Shown: positions 1 to 9,061 of the stretch, one piece after another
How the letters are laid out: each line of letters starts with the position of its first letter
Position numbering within the stretch: the stretch's first letter is position 1
Origin: Ruminococcus_G sp050944435
GTDB lineage: Bacteria; Bacillota; Clostridia; Lachnospirales; Lachnospiraceae
Assembly (NCBI GenBank): GCA_050944435.1
Contig: JBMNRB010000022.1
Coordinates: forward strand, 1-50,714
Direction of reading: 5' to 3'
DNA: 50,714 nt
The notes under the pieces: generated by a model
Seen by the model: only the letters and a program-made list of their open reading frames with translations
What the model was told of the DNA's origin: nothing
The model's database searches: none
Made by a program: the position numbers and the translations under genes

Positions 1-51
1 CGTTAGAATTAGACTTGTTAATAATTATCATTGCAAGTTAATTTTAACACA

Positions 52-97
52 AAAGAAGGACCTTGGGCTTATTTTTGACCCTTGGTCCTTCTTTGTT
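52..97 (+). terminator. Rho-independent terminator of the gene upstream of the window
   Basis: An 11-bp stem (AAAGAAGGACC with GGTCCTTCTTT) is extended by three more pairs beyond a small internal loop, and the right arm ends in a T-rich stretch. It should end transcription entering from the left, so the two-component genes that follow have their own transcript. Confidence 0.75.
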
Positions 98-150
98 TTG
101 GGCTATGCTTTTTTCACAGCCCCTTTTATAAAGACAGAGGGGAGAAAAGA

Positions 151-1962
151 ATGAAGAAAAAGTGGAAAAAGGAGAAGCGGCTCAAAAGCCTGAAAGGCAT
201 GCTCCTGCCCCGGATTATCTATGGAAATCTGATCGTGATTCTGGTGGGCCTGTCGATTATTTCGGTATGCGCCTTATCCTTTATCCGGGATGAACTGGGA
301 AATTCCAGGGTGGAAATGCTTCAGCAGATCAGCGATTTGAATCAATTAAATATGAATGCCATGGATAATACCATGAACAGGCTTTATGACAACATTCAAG
401 AGCATATATATCAGCAGAATTCCTGGCAGCTCACAGGAGAAAAAGCGGATGAAGTAATGACTGAAGCCACCCGGTATTTTTCTGATATGGGAGTGAATTC
501 AGTGGTGGATATAATTTTAAAGGACGGCAGGGTATTCACTTCAGACGATAATATGAGCCGCGTGGTGGCGCTGAAAAAAACCGCCTGGTATACTCAGCTG
601 ATCAGCGGCGCTCAGCCGGAGAGCTGGTATATGAATTTTTCTGACCGGGAAGATTCAGAAAAAGGTATATTGCTGTCTCTGGGGAAAACGCTTTTCAACA
701 GCGAACAGGAACCCATTGGGATTGTGGTGATCAGTACCTCCCAGCAGACTCTGTACCGCAGCTATGAAAATGCGTTGAATGAAGATAATGTTATCTATAT
801 TCTGGATGAAAACGGAACGGTAATCAGCCATTCCAATCCCCGGGTTATCGGTTTTTCCTTTTATTATATGCCTACATTTGAAAAAAACGTGGCTCCTTTT
901 AATTCATATACTATGACGACCAAGCAGGGAAAGGCGGTGTTGATTTCCAATTACAGGAATACTCAAAACAATTGGACTTTCGTGGAAGAACTGGATTTCA
1001 GCAGTAAATTAAAAGATTATTCCAGAATAGTGCTTCTGGCTCTGCTGGGGGTTGCAGGGTGTTTTCTTGTGATGCTGGGGCTTGACTATCTGCTGATTAA
1101 TAAGATTACCAATTCTCTTACCGGTTTTTCCCGGGAAATTAAAAGTCTGCAGTTGGGCGAAAGCGCGAAAGCCACAGAGATTCCCGTTCAGGAAAGTTAT
1201 AGTGAAATAAAAATTATTACTGAGAGTTTCAATAGAATGCTGGCAAGGATACAGGAACTTATCCAGAATATAAAAATTAATGAACAAAAGAAACGAAAGG
1301 CAGAATTTGATTTCCTGCAGGCGCAGATAGAACCCCACTTTGTGCGGAATACATTACTGACGTTAAAAAGTCTGATCGCCCTTGGCGAATATGAGAAAGC
1401 CATGTCTATGATGGATGATTTCAACGCGCTTTTGAAAATTCCCATGATGGTGGAAAAACAATTTGTGTCCGTTTACGATGAAATTCAGTTAGTTATTCAT
1501 TATATGGCTATTATGGAGTACCGATTTGACAAAAAATTTCTGTTGAGAGTCGATATGAATGAAGAGTGCAGACATGTGCTGATTCCTCGGATGATTCTTC
1601 AGCCGGTGGTGGCCAACGCGCTGTTTCACGGGTTTGCGGAAAAAGAGGATGACGGTACAATTTTAGTCAAAGCCGGCGTCTGTGAGAATGACCTTTTGAT
1701 TCAAATCAGTGACAATGGAGAAGGGATGACGGCGGAACAGATCAAAAGGGTAATGGAGGGCAAGCGAAATCCCAATTCCCATCATGGAGTGGGGCTGCAG
1801 AATGTGATAAATCGGCTGAAACTGATTTACGGAAAAAATTCTGGTCTTTCCATACGCAGTGAAAAAAACAAAGGGACAGAAGTGACCTTGAGATTTTCTG
1901 ATTACAAATCCGTTTACTGTAGAAAAGAGGTGGAAGGGAATGAAAATCCTGATTGTGGATGA
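151..1962 (+). CDS. Sensor histidine kinase, YesM type
   Basis: A membrane histidine kinase of 603 residues that should phosphorylate the response regulator encoded next. One membrane segment lies near residues 22-44. An extracytoplasmic sensor region of about 245 residues (Cache-like by position, not proven) follows, then a second segment near 292-316, a HAMP linker, a His_kinase domain and an HATPase domain. The phosphoacceptor is His396 in LQAQIEPHF. The ATPase part shows an N-box (NALFHGF), DNGEGM and a GVGLQNV glycine box. The family usually has NPHFLYN at the H-box; here it reads EPHFVRN. The ATG at 151 is preferred because GAGGGGAGA lies just upstream; a TTG-initiated frame from 82 would run through the terminator. 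The 3' end overlaps the next gene by 23 bases, so the two are probably co-translated. The ligand is unknown; many relatives sense sugars or peptides. Confidence 0.93.
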   Translation: MKKKWKKEKRLKSLKGMLLPRIIYGNLIVILVGLSIISVCALSFIRDELGNSRVEMLQQISDLNQLNMNAMDNTMNRLYDNIQEHIYQQNSWQLTGEKADEVMTEATRYFSDMGVNSVVDIILKDGRVFTSDDNMSRVVALKKTAWYTQLISGAQPESWYMNFSDREDSEKGILLSLGKTLFNSEQEPIGIVVISTSQQTLYRSYENALNEDNVIYILDENGTVISHSNPRVIGFSFYYMPTFEKNVAPFNSYTMTTKQGKAVLISNYRNTQNNWTFVEELDFSSKLKDYSRIVLLALLGVAGCFLVMLGLDYLLINKITNSLTGFSREIKSLQLGESAKATEIPVQESYSEIKIITESFNRMLARIQELIQNIKINEQKKRKAEFDFLQAQIEPHFVRNTLLTLKSLIALGEYEKAMSMMDDFNALLKIPMMVEKQFVSVYDEIQLVIHYMAIMEYRFDKKFLLRVDMNEECRHVLIPRMILQPVVANALFHGFAEKEDDGTILVKAGVCENDLLIQISDNGEGMTAEQIKRVMEGKRNPNSHHGVGLQNVINRLKLIYGKNSGLSIRSEKNKGTEVTLRFSDYKSVYCRKEVEGNENPDCG

Positions 1963-3397
1963 TGAAGTGCCCATTCGAAAATATATTTCCCAGATGATTT
2001 CAAACTGCAGCGGCGAACATGAAATCATCGGCAGTGTGGGATCTGGGAAAAAGGCGTTGGAAATCATCGCCCAAAGGAAACCGGATCTGGTTTTGGCAGA
2101 CATTACCATGCCCAAAATGACGGGGTTGGAATTACTGGAAAAAGTAAAGGAATATTATCCGGACATCGAAGTGTTTATGCTCACCTGTCATAACGATTTT
2201 GAATTTGCCAGAGCGGCCATCAAACTGCAGGCGGATAACTATATCTTAAAGGATGAGATTTCCCCTGTTTTCCTGGAAAATCTTTTGAAATCAACGGAAG
2301 AAAAGAGAGAAAAGAGCTGGCAGAAATCCATGCATCAGTTTGAAAGCAGTGCATTTTTTATTCAGATGATGAAAGAAGATACGCTGCTTTTTGATTCTTA
2401 CGATCTGGAAAAGCATAAAATTTTTTTGAAAGACAAGGAATTTTTTGCGGCTGCCCTGACGGACTCTCGGGAAAACCGGGAGCGTATCGTGGCTTTTAAA
2501 TCTTCTTTGATGGAAAATCAGGAAATTTTTCCTTACCATGACACTAATTTGATTATGATTGCCAATCTTGTTGAATCCGGGAAGGGACGGCTTAGGGAAG
2601 ATTTTTATGGAATGGTTGGGAAACTGCGCAGCAGAGTTGACGGACCGGTGGGGATCAGTGCGGTTTATTATAAAATAAATATGCTGAAAAAAGCGGTTTT
2701 AGAATCGTTGGATTCTTACGGCAGAATTTATTATGGGAAAAGGGTTCAAGTGGGCTCTTTAGAGACGGCGGGGATTTCCGACGGCCTTAAAATGGAGATC
2801 CACAATTTTGCAGGACGGGCCTATCAGTTAATATCAGAGAAGAAATACAGAAAACTTTTTTTGCATCTGAAAGATATGGTGTCTTTTGCGGCCCAAAATA
2901 ATACGGATGTCTTTCTGCTGAAAAAAAGCCTGCATGATATACTCACGGATTATCAGATAAAAAGCGGAAGAGACGTGGACCTGGATGGAATTCATAAGTC
3001 TGTGGGTGCAGACCAGTTGTTTCTGAATCTGGAAGAAATGTGCCGTGAGGAGGAAAAGAAAAGAGCGTCTTATTCTGATGCAGTAAATGAAGCTATCTCT
3101 TATATCGAAAATCATTTCGGAGAAAATATCTCGCTTACAGATGTGGCAGAACGGATTCATCTGAATGCGGAGTATTTCAGCAGGAGATTTAAAAAGGAGA
3201 CGGGCAGTAAATTTTCTGAATTTCTGCAGAAAATCCGGATGGAGGAGGCACATCGCCTGCTGCTTACGACGGAACTGTCAGTAACGGAAATTGCCAGCAG
3301 AACCGGTTTTAACAATGACAGCTATTTTTCGGCGGCTTTTAAGAAGTATTTTGGTGAAAATCCCGCTGAAGCCCGCAAGAGCAGGGAAAAATCTTGA
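1940..3397 (+). CDS. Response regulator with AraC-type DNA-binding domain, YesN type
   Basis: A 485-residue cytoplasmic regulator. The N-terminal receiver domain has the acidic pair Asp7-Asp8, phosphoacceptor Asp54 (LADITMP), Thr82 and Lys104. A long linker of about 250 residues follows, typical of YesN-like proteins. The last 100 residues form a double helix-turn-helix of the AraC/XylS family, with the usual signature near the end (IASRTGFNNDSYFSAAFKKYFG). The gene starts inside the kinase gene, with AGGTGGAAGGGA upstream. The pair normally controls a neighbouring transporter or sugar-use operon. No such operon is visible in the window, so the target may lie to the left. Confidence 0.93.
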   Translation: MKILIVDDEVPIRKYISQMISNCSGEHEIIGSVGSGKKALEIIAQRKPDLVLADITMPKMTGLELLEKVKEYYPDIEVFMLTCHNDFEFARAAIKLQADNYILKDEISPVFLENLLKSTEEKREKSWQKSMHQFESSAFFIQMMKEDTLLFDSYDLEKHKIFLKDKEFFAAALTDSRENRERIVAFKSSLMENQEIFPYHDTNLIMIANLVESGKGRLREDFYGMVGKLRSRVDGPVGISAVYYKINMLKKAVLESLDSYGRIYYGKRVQVGSLETAGISDGLKMEIHNFAGRAYQLISEKKYRKLFLHLKDMVSFAAQNNTDVFLLKKSLHDILTDYQIKSGRDVDLDGIHKSVGADQLFLNLEEMCREEEKKRASYSDAVNEAISYIENHFGENISLTDVAERIHLNAEYFSRRFKKETGSKFSEFLQKIRMEEAHRLLLTTELSVTEIASRTGFNNDSYFSAAFKKYFGENPAEARKSREKS

Positions 3398-3434
3398 TCT
3401 TTCTTAGAAAATTCTAAAATTACAGGCATATCTC

Positions 3435-3462
3435 TTGCAATCCTGGGGAAATCATGTATGAT
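3435..3462 (+). promoter_or_regulatory. Candidate sigma-A promoter for the 3505 gene
   Basis: TTGCAA, 16 bases, then TATGAT, 43 bases before the start codon at 3505. It sits in the only gap between the two-component pair and the membrane-protein gene. It matches the consensus fairly well but is supported only by inspection. Confidence 0.5.
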
Positions 3463-3504
3463 TGAAAAGAGTTAAATTGAGATCAAGTATATGAGAGGGG
3501 AAAA

Positions 3505-5283
3505 ATGAGAAAAGAAATAAAGGCGGGCGCCAGAAAATCGCTGAAAAAGCATTATCTGACGTTTGTGGCGGTATGTCTGATCGCATTGTTTTTAGGGGTT
3601 GAATCTTCCAATTTTGATAATGTGATTCATTTATATTCATCGGATAAAGCATCTGATGAGAATGTGGTGGATGCGGGAAGCGTTTCGGAAGAGTATGGTC
3701 TGGCGGATATCATCGAAGAAAATCAGCCGGAAGAGTCGGGAGCGGAAGAAGTGCATAAAACCTCCGGTCAGAAAAGAGGAGTGCTGGGACCTTTGATTAA
3801 CGGTTTTACTTCTGGTTCTTTTGAAATGCGGCTGGCATCGGCCATCAATTCTTTTGTGGGATCGGAGACGGCTGGAGAGTGGTTTCTGGTGTTGGGCGGC
3901 CTGGCGGTTATATTTGTATTCTGGTTTTTTGTTCAGAATCTGTTTTGTGTCATATCGGCAAGGATTTTTCTGGAGGGACGGTGTTACCAGAAGGTGCCGG
4001 TCCAGAGATTTCTGTTTTTGCTTCGTGTGAGACGGTGGTGCAGGGCAGCCTGGATTCTGTTTGTGGAGTGGGTATACCGTTTTCTCTGGACTCTTACGGT
4101 TATCGGTGGAATAATCAAACACTATTCTTATTTCCTTGTACCTTATATTGTGGCGGAAAATCCTGACATAAAGGCGGGAGAGGCTATCACTTTGTCCAGA
4201 AAAATGATGAAAGGGCATAAGTGGGAGTGCTTTGTGCTGGAATTGTCCTTTATCGGCTGGAGATTGCTGGGGCTGGTGACTTTTGGAGTGACGGAGGTTT
4301 TGTATTCCACGCCCTATGAGACGGCTGCATACTGTGAATATTACGTTCGCCTTAGAAAAGAAGCCATAGAAAAGGAGATAGAAAACGTACATATTCTTAA
4401 CGATCGGTATCTGTATGAGACTGCGCGGGATGAAGTAATTCAGGAAAGATATGCCGATGTCATCGCGGTCATGGAGCAGCCGGAGGAGAGGCTTTATCAG
4501 CTGAAAGGCATTCAGAAGTTTTTTGCCGATTATTTGGGAATTCTTTTAAAAACCAGTGAAAAAGAGCGGGCTTATGAAGAAAGCCAGGCTCATGCTTTAA
4601 GGATTTACGCGTTAAAAGCGGCCGTGGAAAAGAAAATCTATCCGGGAAGATTATTTCCCATACCTGAGGAAGAAAAAAGGAAGTGGATCGAAATTATTCA
4701 CTACCTGCGCCATTATTCCATTTGGTCGCTGATCCTGCTGTTTTTCATTTTCTCCTTTGTGGGCTGGGCATGGGAGGTAAGCCTGCATTTAATTACAGAT
4801 GGAATCTTTGTAAACCGTGGAGTTCTCCATGGGCCGTGGCTTCCCATATACGGAAGCGGAGGTATTTTGATTCTTACACTATTGCATCGGGCCCGCAGAC
4901 ATCCGGCGCTGGAATTTTCTTTAATTGTTATTCTGTGCGGGGTAGTGGAATATACTACTTCTTATTTTTTGGAAATACTGCATAACGGGAAAAAATGGTG
5001 GGATTACAGCGGCTATTTTCTCAATCTGAATGGACGGATCTGTGCGGAAGGTCTGTTTGTATTCGGAGTGGGCGGTATGGCCTTTGTCTATCTTGCCGCG
5101 CCGGTGCTGGACAACCTGATCCGGAAAATTAAAGGAAAGATCCTGATACCGCTCTGCCTTATACTGCTGCTTCTTTTTGCAGGCGACGCCGTATATTCCA
5201 CCCGATTTCCCAATACGGGAAAAGGAATTACGGATTACGATCAGAAAAGTTATCTTGAATGGCAGACAGAAAGGAATGTGTAG
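3505..5283 (+). CDS. Membrane protein: DUF975-like half fused to CmpB-like (putative ABC transporter type IV) half
   Basis: A 592-residue integral membrane protein. The first half opens with KAGARKSLKKHY, the typical start of DUF975 proteins, and has several membrane segments with an acidic extracytoplasmic stretch near residues 45-95. A mostly soluble charged region follows (about 290-390). The last 190 residues have the hallmarks of the CmpB-like family: a VGWAWEV stretch, then RGVLHGPWLPIYGSGG, then YFLE with a Trp-Trp-Asp-Tyr-Ser motif. No ATP-binding domain is present, and the transporter name of the family is only a database label. The ATG has GAGAGGGGAAAA upstream. Three bases separate its stop from the phosphoesterase start, so the two are likely co-transcribed. 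Function unknown; the domain calls are fairly safe. Confidence 0.75.
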   Translation: MRKEIKAGARKSLKKHYLTFVAVCLIALFLGVESSNFDNVIHLYSSDKASDENVVDAGSVSEEYGLADIIEENQPEESGAEEVHKTSGQKRGVLGPLINGFTSGSFEMRLASAINSFVGSETAGEWFLVLGGLAVIFVFWFFVQNLFCVISARIFLEGRCYQKVPVQRFLFLLRVRRWCRAAWILFVEWVYRFLWTLTVIGGIIKHYSYFLVPYIVAENPDIKAGEAITLSRKMMKGHKWECFVLELSFIGWRLLGLVTFGVTEVLYSTPYETAAYCEYYVRLRKEAIEKEIENVHILNDRYLYETARDEVIQERYADVIAVMEQPEERLYQLKGIQKFFADYLGILLKTSEKERAYEESQAHALRIYALKAAVEKKIYPGRLFPIPEEEKRKWIEIIHYLRHYSIWSLILLFFIFSFVGWAWEVSLHLITDGIFVNRGVLHGPWLPIYGSGGILILTLLHRARRHPALEFSLIVILCGVVEYTTSYFLEILHNGKKWWDYSGYFLNLNGRICAEGLFVFGVGGMAFVYLAAPVLDNLIRKIKGKILIPLCLILLLLFAGDAVYSTRFPNTGKGITDYDQKSYLEWQTERNV

Positions 5284-5285
5284 TA

Positions 5286-6479
5286 ATGGCTGCTGTATTT
5301 TTAACACCGATATATATTCTGGTTAATGTTTATCTTGTTCGGTGGCTGTTCGGCTGGCTGGGAGTTTTTCATCCTTTTTTTGAGAAGACGGGAATTAGGC
5401 TGCTGATATTGCTGCTTTATCTGTTCTTTGCCAGCGCCCTGCTGGTTGGATTTCTGCTTCCGCCGGGAGAATTACAGCGGTTCTTCATGCATATTGGAAA
5501 TTACTGGCTGGGTGTGCTGGCTTATGTGGTGATGACGGTGGCGGCTGCCGACATTCTGCGTTTTATTTTAAAAAGGTGTAGATGGATCAATCAGGAAAAG
5601 CTTCGTTCGCCCAGAACCTTTATCATAGCCGGAGGAATCTGTATCCTTGTCATAGTCGCTGTCAGTATTTGGGGAGTGGTGAACGCCCGTATCATACGGA
5701 CGACAGAGTATGAGGTCACGGTAGAAAAAGAAACGGAAAATATAAAAGAGATGAAGGTGGTTCTGATCGCCGATCTGCATATGGGGTATAATATCGGATG
5801 CCGCCAGATGGAGCGGATGGTAAAAAAGATCAATGGGGAAACTCCGGATCTGGTGATCATCGCCGGGGATATCTTTGACAATGAGTATGAATCACTGGAA
5901 GATCCGGAACGACTGGCTGAGATTTTGAAAGGAATAAAAAGCAGGTACGGTGTTTACGCCTGCTATGGCAATCATGATATTCAGGAGAAAATCCTGGCTG
6001 GGTTTACCTTTGGGAGCAAAAAAAAGAAAGAAAGTGATATCCGTATGGATAAATTCCTCGAAAAAGCGGGGATTACCCTGCTGCAGGATAAATCAGTGAT
6101 CATTGGGGATGAAATCTGCCTTTATGGACGGCCGGATGCGGAAAGACCGGGACGGGGTATTGAAAAACGGAAAACACCGAAGGAAATCACGGAAGGGATG
6201 GATTTGTCCAAACCTGTTTTTGTGATAGATCATGAGCCCAGGGAACTTCAGGAACTGGCAGATGCAGGCGTGGATCTGGATCTGTGCGGTCACACCCACG
6301 ACGGGCAGATGTTTCCGGGAAATATTCTCACATCTATTATGTGGGAGAATTCCTGCGGATATCTGAAAAAGGACGGCATGCATAATATTGTCACTTCCGG
6401 CGTGGGAGTATTTGGTCCTAATATGCGGGTGGGAACGAAGGCAGAAATCTGTTCGGTCACCGTTCATTTTGAAGGATAA
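5286..6479 (+). CDS. Membrane-anchored metallophosphoesterase, YaeI/YkuE-like
   Basis: A 397-residue protein. About 145 N-terminal residues carry four hydrophobic segments, followed by a calcineurin-type phosphoesterase domain. All metal-binding motifs are visible: Asp163-x-His165 (ADLH), GDIFDN, YGNHD, DHEPRE and CGHTHDGQ. Relatives are dinuclear-metal phosphodiesterases or phosphatases, some of which act on lipid substrates such as UDP-diacylglucosamine; the substrate here is not predictable. The ATG at 5286 is chosen because AAAGGA lies about ten bases upstream. An in-frame ATG at 5259 has no ribosome site and would overlap the upstream gene. Confidence 0.88.
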   Translation: MAAVFLTPIYILVNVYLVRWLFGWLGVFHPFFEKTGIRLLILLLYLFFASALLVGFLLPPGELQRFFMHIGNYWLGVLAYVVMTVAAADILRFILKRCRWINQEKLRSPRTFIIAGGICILVIVAVSIWGVVNARIIRTTEYEVTVEKETENIKEMKVVLIADLHMGYNIGCRQMERMVKKINGETPDLVIIAGDIFDNEYESLEDPERLAEILKGIKSRYGVYACYGNHDIQEKILAGFTFGSKKKKESDIRMDKFLEKAGITLLQDKSVIIGDEICLYGRPDAERPGRGIEKRKTPKEITEGMDLSKPVFVIDHEPRELQELADAGVDLDLCGHTHDGQMFPGNILTSIMWENSCGYLKKDGMHNIVTSGVGVFGPNMRVGTKAEICSVTVHFEG

Positions 6480-6501
6480 GGCTAAAAGGAGAAATAAGTT
6501 T

Positions 6502-7038
6502 ATGGAATTACTGGATATTGTGGACGAACAGGGGAATCCTACGGGAGTTGTAAAGGAGCGAAGTCTGGTTCACCGGGAAGGCCTTCTTCACAGAACTTCC
6601 CATGTGTGGATTGCCAGAAAGAATGAAAAGAGCGGGATGGATCTGCTGCTTCAGAAACGCAGCAGGGAGAAAGATTCCCATCCCGGATGCTATGATATTT
6701 CATCTGCGGGACATATTCCGGCGGGATGCGGCTATCTTACGTCCGCTCTGCGGGAGCTTGAGGAGGAGCTGGGCATCACAGCCCGTCCCGAAGAGCTGCT
6801 GGATCGGGGAATCCGGCATATCTGCTGGGATGAAGAATTTCACGACAGGATGTTCCGGGACCGACAGGTCAGCCGGGTGTATCTTTTGTGGAAAGAGATT
6901 GATACTGCGAAACTGCATCTGCAGAAAGAGGAAGTGGAATCTGTCATGTGGATGGACTACAAGGAGTGCATGGATGCGGTGGAAAAAGGGAGCATTCCCA
7001 ACTGTATTTCGCTGGAAGAACTGAAAATGCTGCGGTAA
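6502..7038 (+). CDS. NUDIX hydrolase, IPP-isomerase-like subgroup
   Basis: A 178-residue cytoplasmic NUDIX protein. The NUDIX helix reads GHIPAGCGYLTSALRELEEE followed by LGI. The REL-x-EE-x-G core is intact, but the first glutamate of the usual Gx5E pattern is a cysteine. The opening MELLDIVDEQGNPTG and the HRTSHVWI stretch are typical of the group related to isopentenyl-diphosphate isomerase and YfcD. Such proteins hydrolyse nucleoside-diphosphate-linked compounds, but the substrate cannot be read from sequence. The start at 6502 follows AAAGGAGA; a longer frame from 6388 would overlap the phosphoesterase gene. It is the last gene before the terminator. Confidence 0.85.
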   Translation: MELLDIVDEQGNPTGVVKERSLVHREGLLHRTSHVWIARKNEKSGMDLLLQKRSREKDSHPGCYDISSAGHIPAGCGYLTSALRELEEELGITARPEELLDRGIRHICWDEEFHDRMFRDRQVSRVYLLWKEIDTAKLHLQKEEVESVMWMDYKECMDAVEKGSIPNCISLEELKMLR

Positions 7039-7045
7039 ATGTCAC

Positions 7046-7096
7046 AGAATCCTTCTGCTGTTTGTTATAAAAATAAACAGCAAGAGGATTCTTTTT
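7046..7096 (+). terminator. Rho-independent terminator after the NUDIX gene
   Basis: AGAATCC and TGCTGTTT pair with AAACAGCA and GGATTCT across a loop, with a small internal bulge, followed by TTTTT. It separates the NUDIX transcript from the glycan cluster. Confidence 0.85.
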
Positions 7097-7141
7097 AAGG
7101 GAATATTATATGGCAAAACAGGGATTCCTGTACTTATCCTC

Positions 7142-7171
7142 TTGTCAACCTGGGGGCATATCATGTAAAAT
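7142..7171 (+). promoter_or_regulatory. Candidate sigma-A promoter of the glycan cluster
   Basis: TTGTCA, 18 bases, then TAAAAT, about 58 bases before the rfbF start. It lies just after a strong terminator, where a promoter for the ten-gene cluster is expected. Confidence 0.5.
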
Positions 7172-7228
7172 AAGCAATATAAGCTGTCAAATTTTTGCAG
7201 CGCAAAAATGGCATGGGAGAGAAAAATC

Positions 7229-8005
7229 GTGAAAGTAGTAATTCTGGCCGGCGGTTTCGGCACAAGAATCAGTGAGGAAAGTCATTTGAGGCCGAAACCG
7301 ATGATCGAAATCGGGGAAAAACCGATTTTGTGGCACATTATGAAATTATATTCCTTTTATGGATATAATGAATTTATTATCTGCTGCGGATACAAGCAGC
7401 ATGTGATTAAGGAATGGTTTGCAGATTATTATCTGCATAACAGTGATATTACTTTTGACTTTACACAGAGCAATAAAATGATTGTTCATAACAACATTGC
7501 AGAACCTTGGAAAGTGACGCTGATCGACACCGGTTTGTACACCATGACCGGGGGAAGAATCCGGCGTATCCGGGAATTTCTGGAAGGAGAGCCTTTTCTT
7601 CTGACCTATGGCGACGGAGTTTCTGATGTAAATATTCAAAAACTGGTGGAGTTTCATCAGTCTCATGGAAAGATGGCGACGCTTACGTCGGCTCAGCCGG
7701 ACGGCCGTTTCGGAGTTTTGGATATTCTGGAAGACGGTACCATTACCAATTTCAAAGAAAAGAAGAAAGAGGACAGCGGCTGGATCAACGCCGGATTTAT
7801 GGTGTTGGAGCCGGAAATTATGGATCTGATTGAAGGGGATGAAACTGTCTTTGAAAAGTATCCCCTGGAGGAGGCAGCCAGAAGAGGACAGTTAAATGCC
7901 TATCGCCATTATGGATTCTGGCAGTGCATGGACACCATGCGAGAGAAAGAAAAACTGGAGGAGATGTGGCAGAGCGGCCATGCTCCCTGGAAAGTGTGGA
8001 AGTAA
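7229..8005 (+). CDS. rfbF: Glucose-1-phosphate cytidylyltransferase
   Basis: It makes CDP-glucose from CTP and glucose 1-phosphate, the entry step to CDP-linked deoxyhexoses. The 258 residues match the family length of about 257. The N-terminus carries the nucleotidyltransferase signature AGGFGTRISEES, then LRPKPMIEIGEKPILWHIM. A TYGDGVSDV motif supplies the metal-binding aspartates, and YGFWQCMDTMREK near the end is typical of RfbF. The GTG at 7229 is chosen over the ATG at 7208 because GGGAGAG sits eight bases before it and the family begins at this point (MKVVILAGG). Its stop overlaps the next start by one base. First gene of the glycan cluster. Confidence 0.95.
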   Translation: MKVVILAGGFGTRISEESHLRPKPMIEIGEKPILWHIMKLYSFYGYNEFIICCGYKQHVIKEWFADYYLHNSDITFDFTQSNKMIVHNNIAEPWKVTLIDTGLYTMTGGRIRRIREFLEGEPFLLTYGDGVSDVNIQKLVEFHQSHGKMATLTSAQPDGRFGVLDILEDGTITNFKEKKKEDSGWINAGFMVLEPEIMDLIEGDETVFEKYPLEEAARRGQLNAYRHYGFWQCMDTMREKEKLEEMWQSGHAPWKVWK

Positions 8006-9060
8006 TGACAGATGTGAGCTTTTATCAAGGAAAACGTGTATTTATCACGGGTCATACAGGATTTAAAGGAAGCTGGCTTTCTAAAATTCTGGTGGATGCG
8101 GGAGCCCAGGTGACGGGGTATTCTCTGGAACCTCCGACGGATCCCGCTCTTTTTCCCCTCTGCGGTCTGGAAGAAAGAATGAATTCCGTGATCGGGGATA
8201 TCCGCGATCGGGAGTGCCTGTGGGAAACGCTGAAAGAGGCCGGACCGGAGATTGTTTTTCATCTGGCAGCCCAGCCCATTGTGCGGGATTCTTACAAAGA
8301 CCCCGTGTATACCTATGAGACCAATGTGATGGGTACGGTGTATCTTATGGAAGGAGTGCGAACCCTGGGGGGAGTGCGCTCTTTTTTAAATGTGACCACG
8401 GATAAGGTATATGAAAACCGGGAGTGGGAATGGGGATATCGGGAGACGGATCCGCTGGATGGATTTGACCCTTACTCCAACAGCAAGTCCTGTTCAGAGC
8501 TGGTGACTCACAGTTACCGGAATTCTTTTTTTGAAGAATCAGAGACGGCGGTATCCACTGCCAGGGCAGGCAATGTGATCGGCGGCGGGGATTTTGCCAA
8601 CGACCGGATTATTCCGGACTGTATCCGGGCGGCTATGGCAGGGGAACCGGTGAAGGTGAGAAATCCCTGGTCTATCCGTCCTTTCCAGCATGTGCTGGAG
8701 CCTCTTTTTGCCTACCTCCTCATCGGGCAGAAGCAGTATGAGGACAGAAAATATGCGGGGTATTATAATGTAGGCCCATCGGATCGGGACTGTGTGACCA
8801 CAGGAGAGCTGACGGATCTGTTCTGCCGGGCCTGGGGAGAAGGACAGAGCTGGGTCAATCAGGCCCAGGGAGGGCCCCATGAGGCTGCCTTTCTGAAGCT
8901 GGACTGTTCCCGGATAAAACAGGTATTTGGATGGAGCCCCAGATGGGATATTAAAACGGCCATAGAAAAAACCGTGGAATGGTTTAAAGTGTATGCTTCC
9001 GGAGGCGATGTGGTTTCCTGCATGGAAGCGCAAATCAGAGAATTTTTGGAGGAATCGTAA
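8005..9060 (+). CDS. rfbG: CDP-glucose 4,6-dehydratase
   Basis: A short-chain dehydrogenase-type enzyme of 351 residues that converts CDP-glucose to CDP-4-keto-6-deoxyglucose with bound NAD. The Rossmann signature appears as TGHTGFKGSWL near residue 15. Further motifs are AAQPIVRDSY, the Thr-Thr-Asp-Lys segment (NVTTDKVYEN), and the catalytic Tyr-x3-Lys as YSNSK. The length fits the family. The start overlaps the rfbF stop (TAATG), and rfbH follows after one base, so the three are translationally linked. Confidence 0.95.
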   Translation: MTDVSFYQGKRVFITGHTGFKGSWLSKILVDAGAQVTGYSLEPPTDPALFPLCGLEERMNSVIGDIRDRECLWETLKEAGPEIVFHLAAQPIVRDSYKDPVYTYETNVMGTVYLMEGVRTLGGVRSFLNVTTDKVYENREWEWGYRETDPLDGFDPYSNSKSCSELVTHSYRNSFFEESETAVSTARAGNVIGGGDFANDRIIPDCIRAAMAGEPVKVRNPWSIRPFQHVLEPLFAYLLIGQKQYEDRKYAGYYNVGPSDRDCVTTGELTDLFCRAWGEGQSWVNQAQGGPHEAAFLKLDCSRIKQVFGWSPRWDIKTAIEKTVEWFKVYASGGDVVSCMEAQIREFLEES

Positions 9061-9061
9061 T

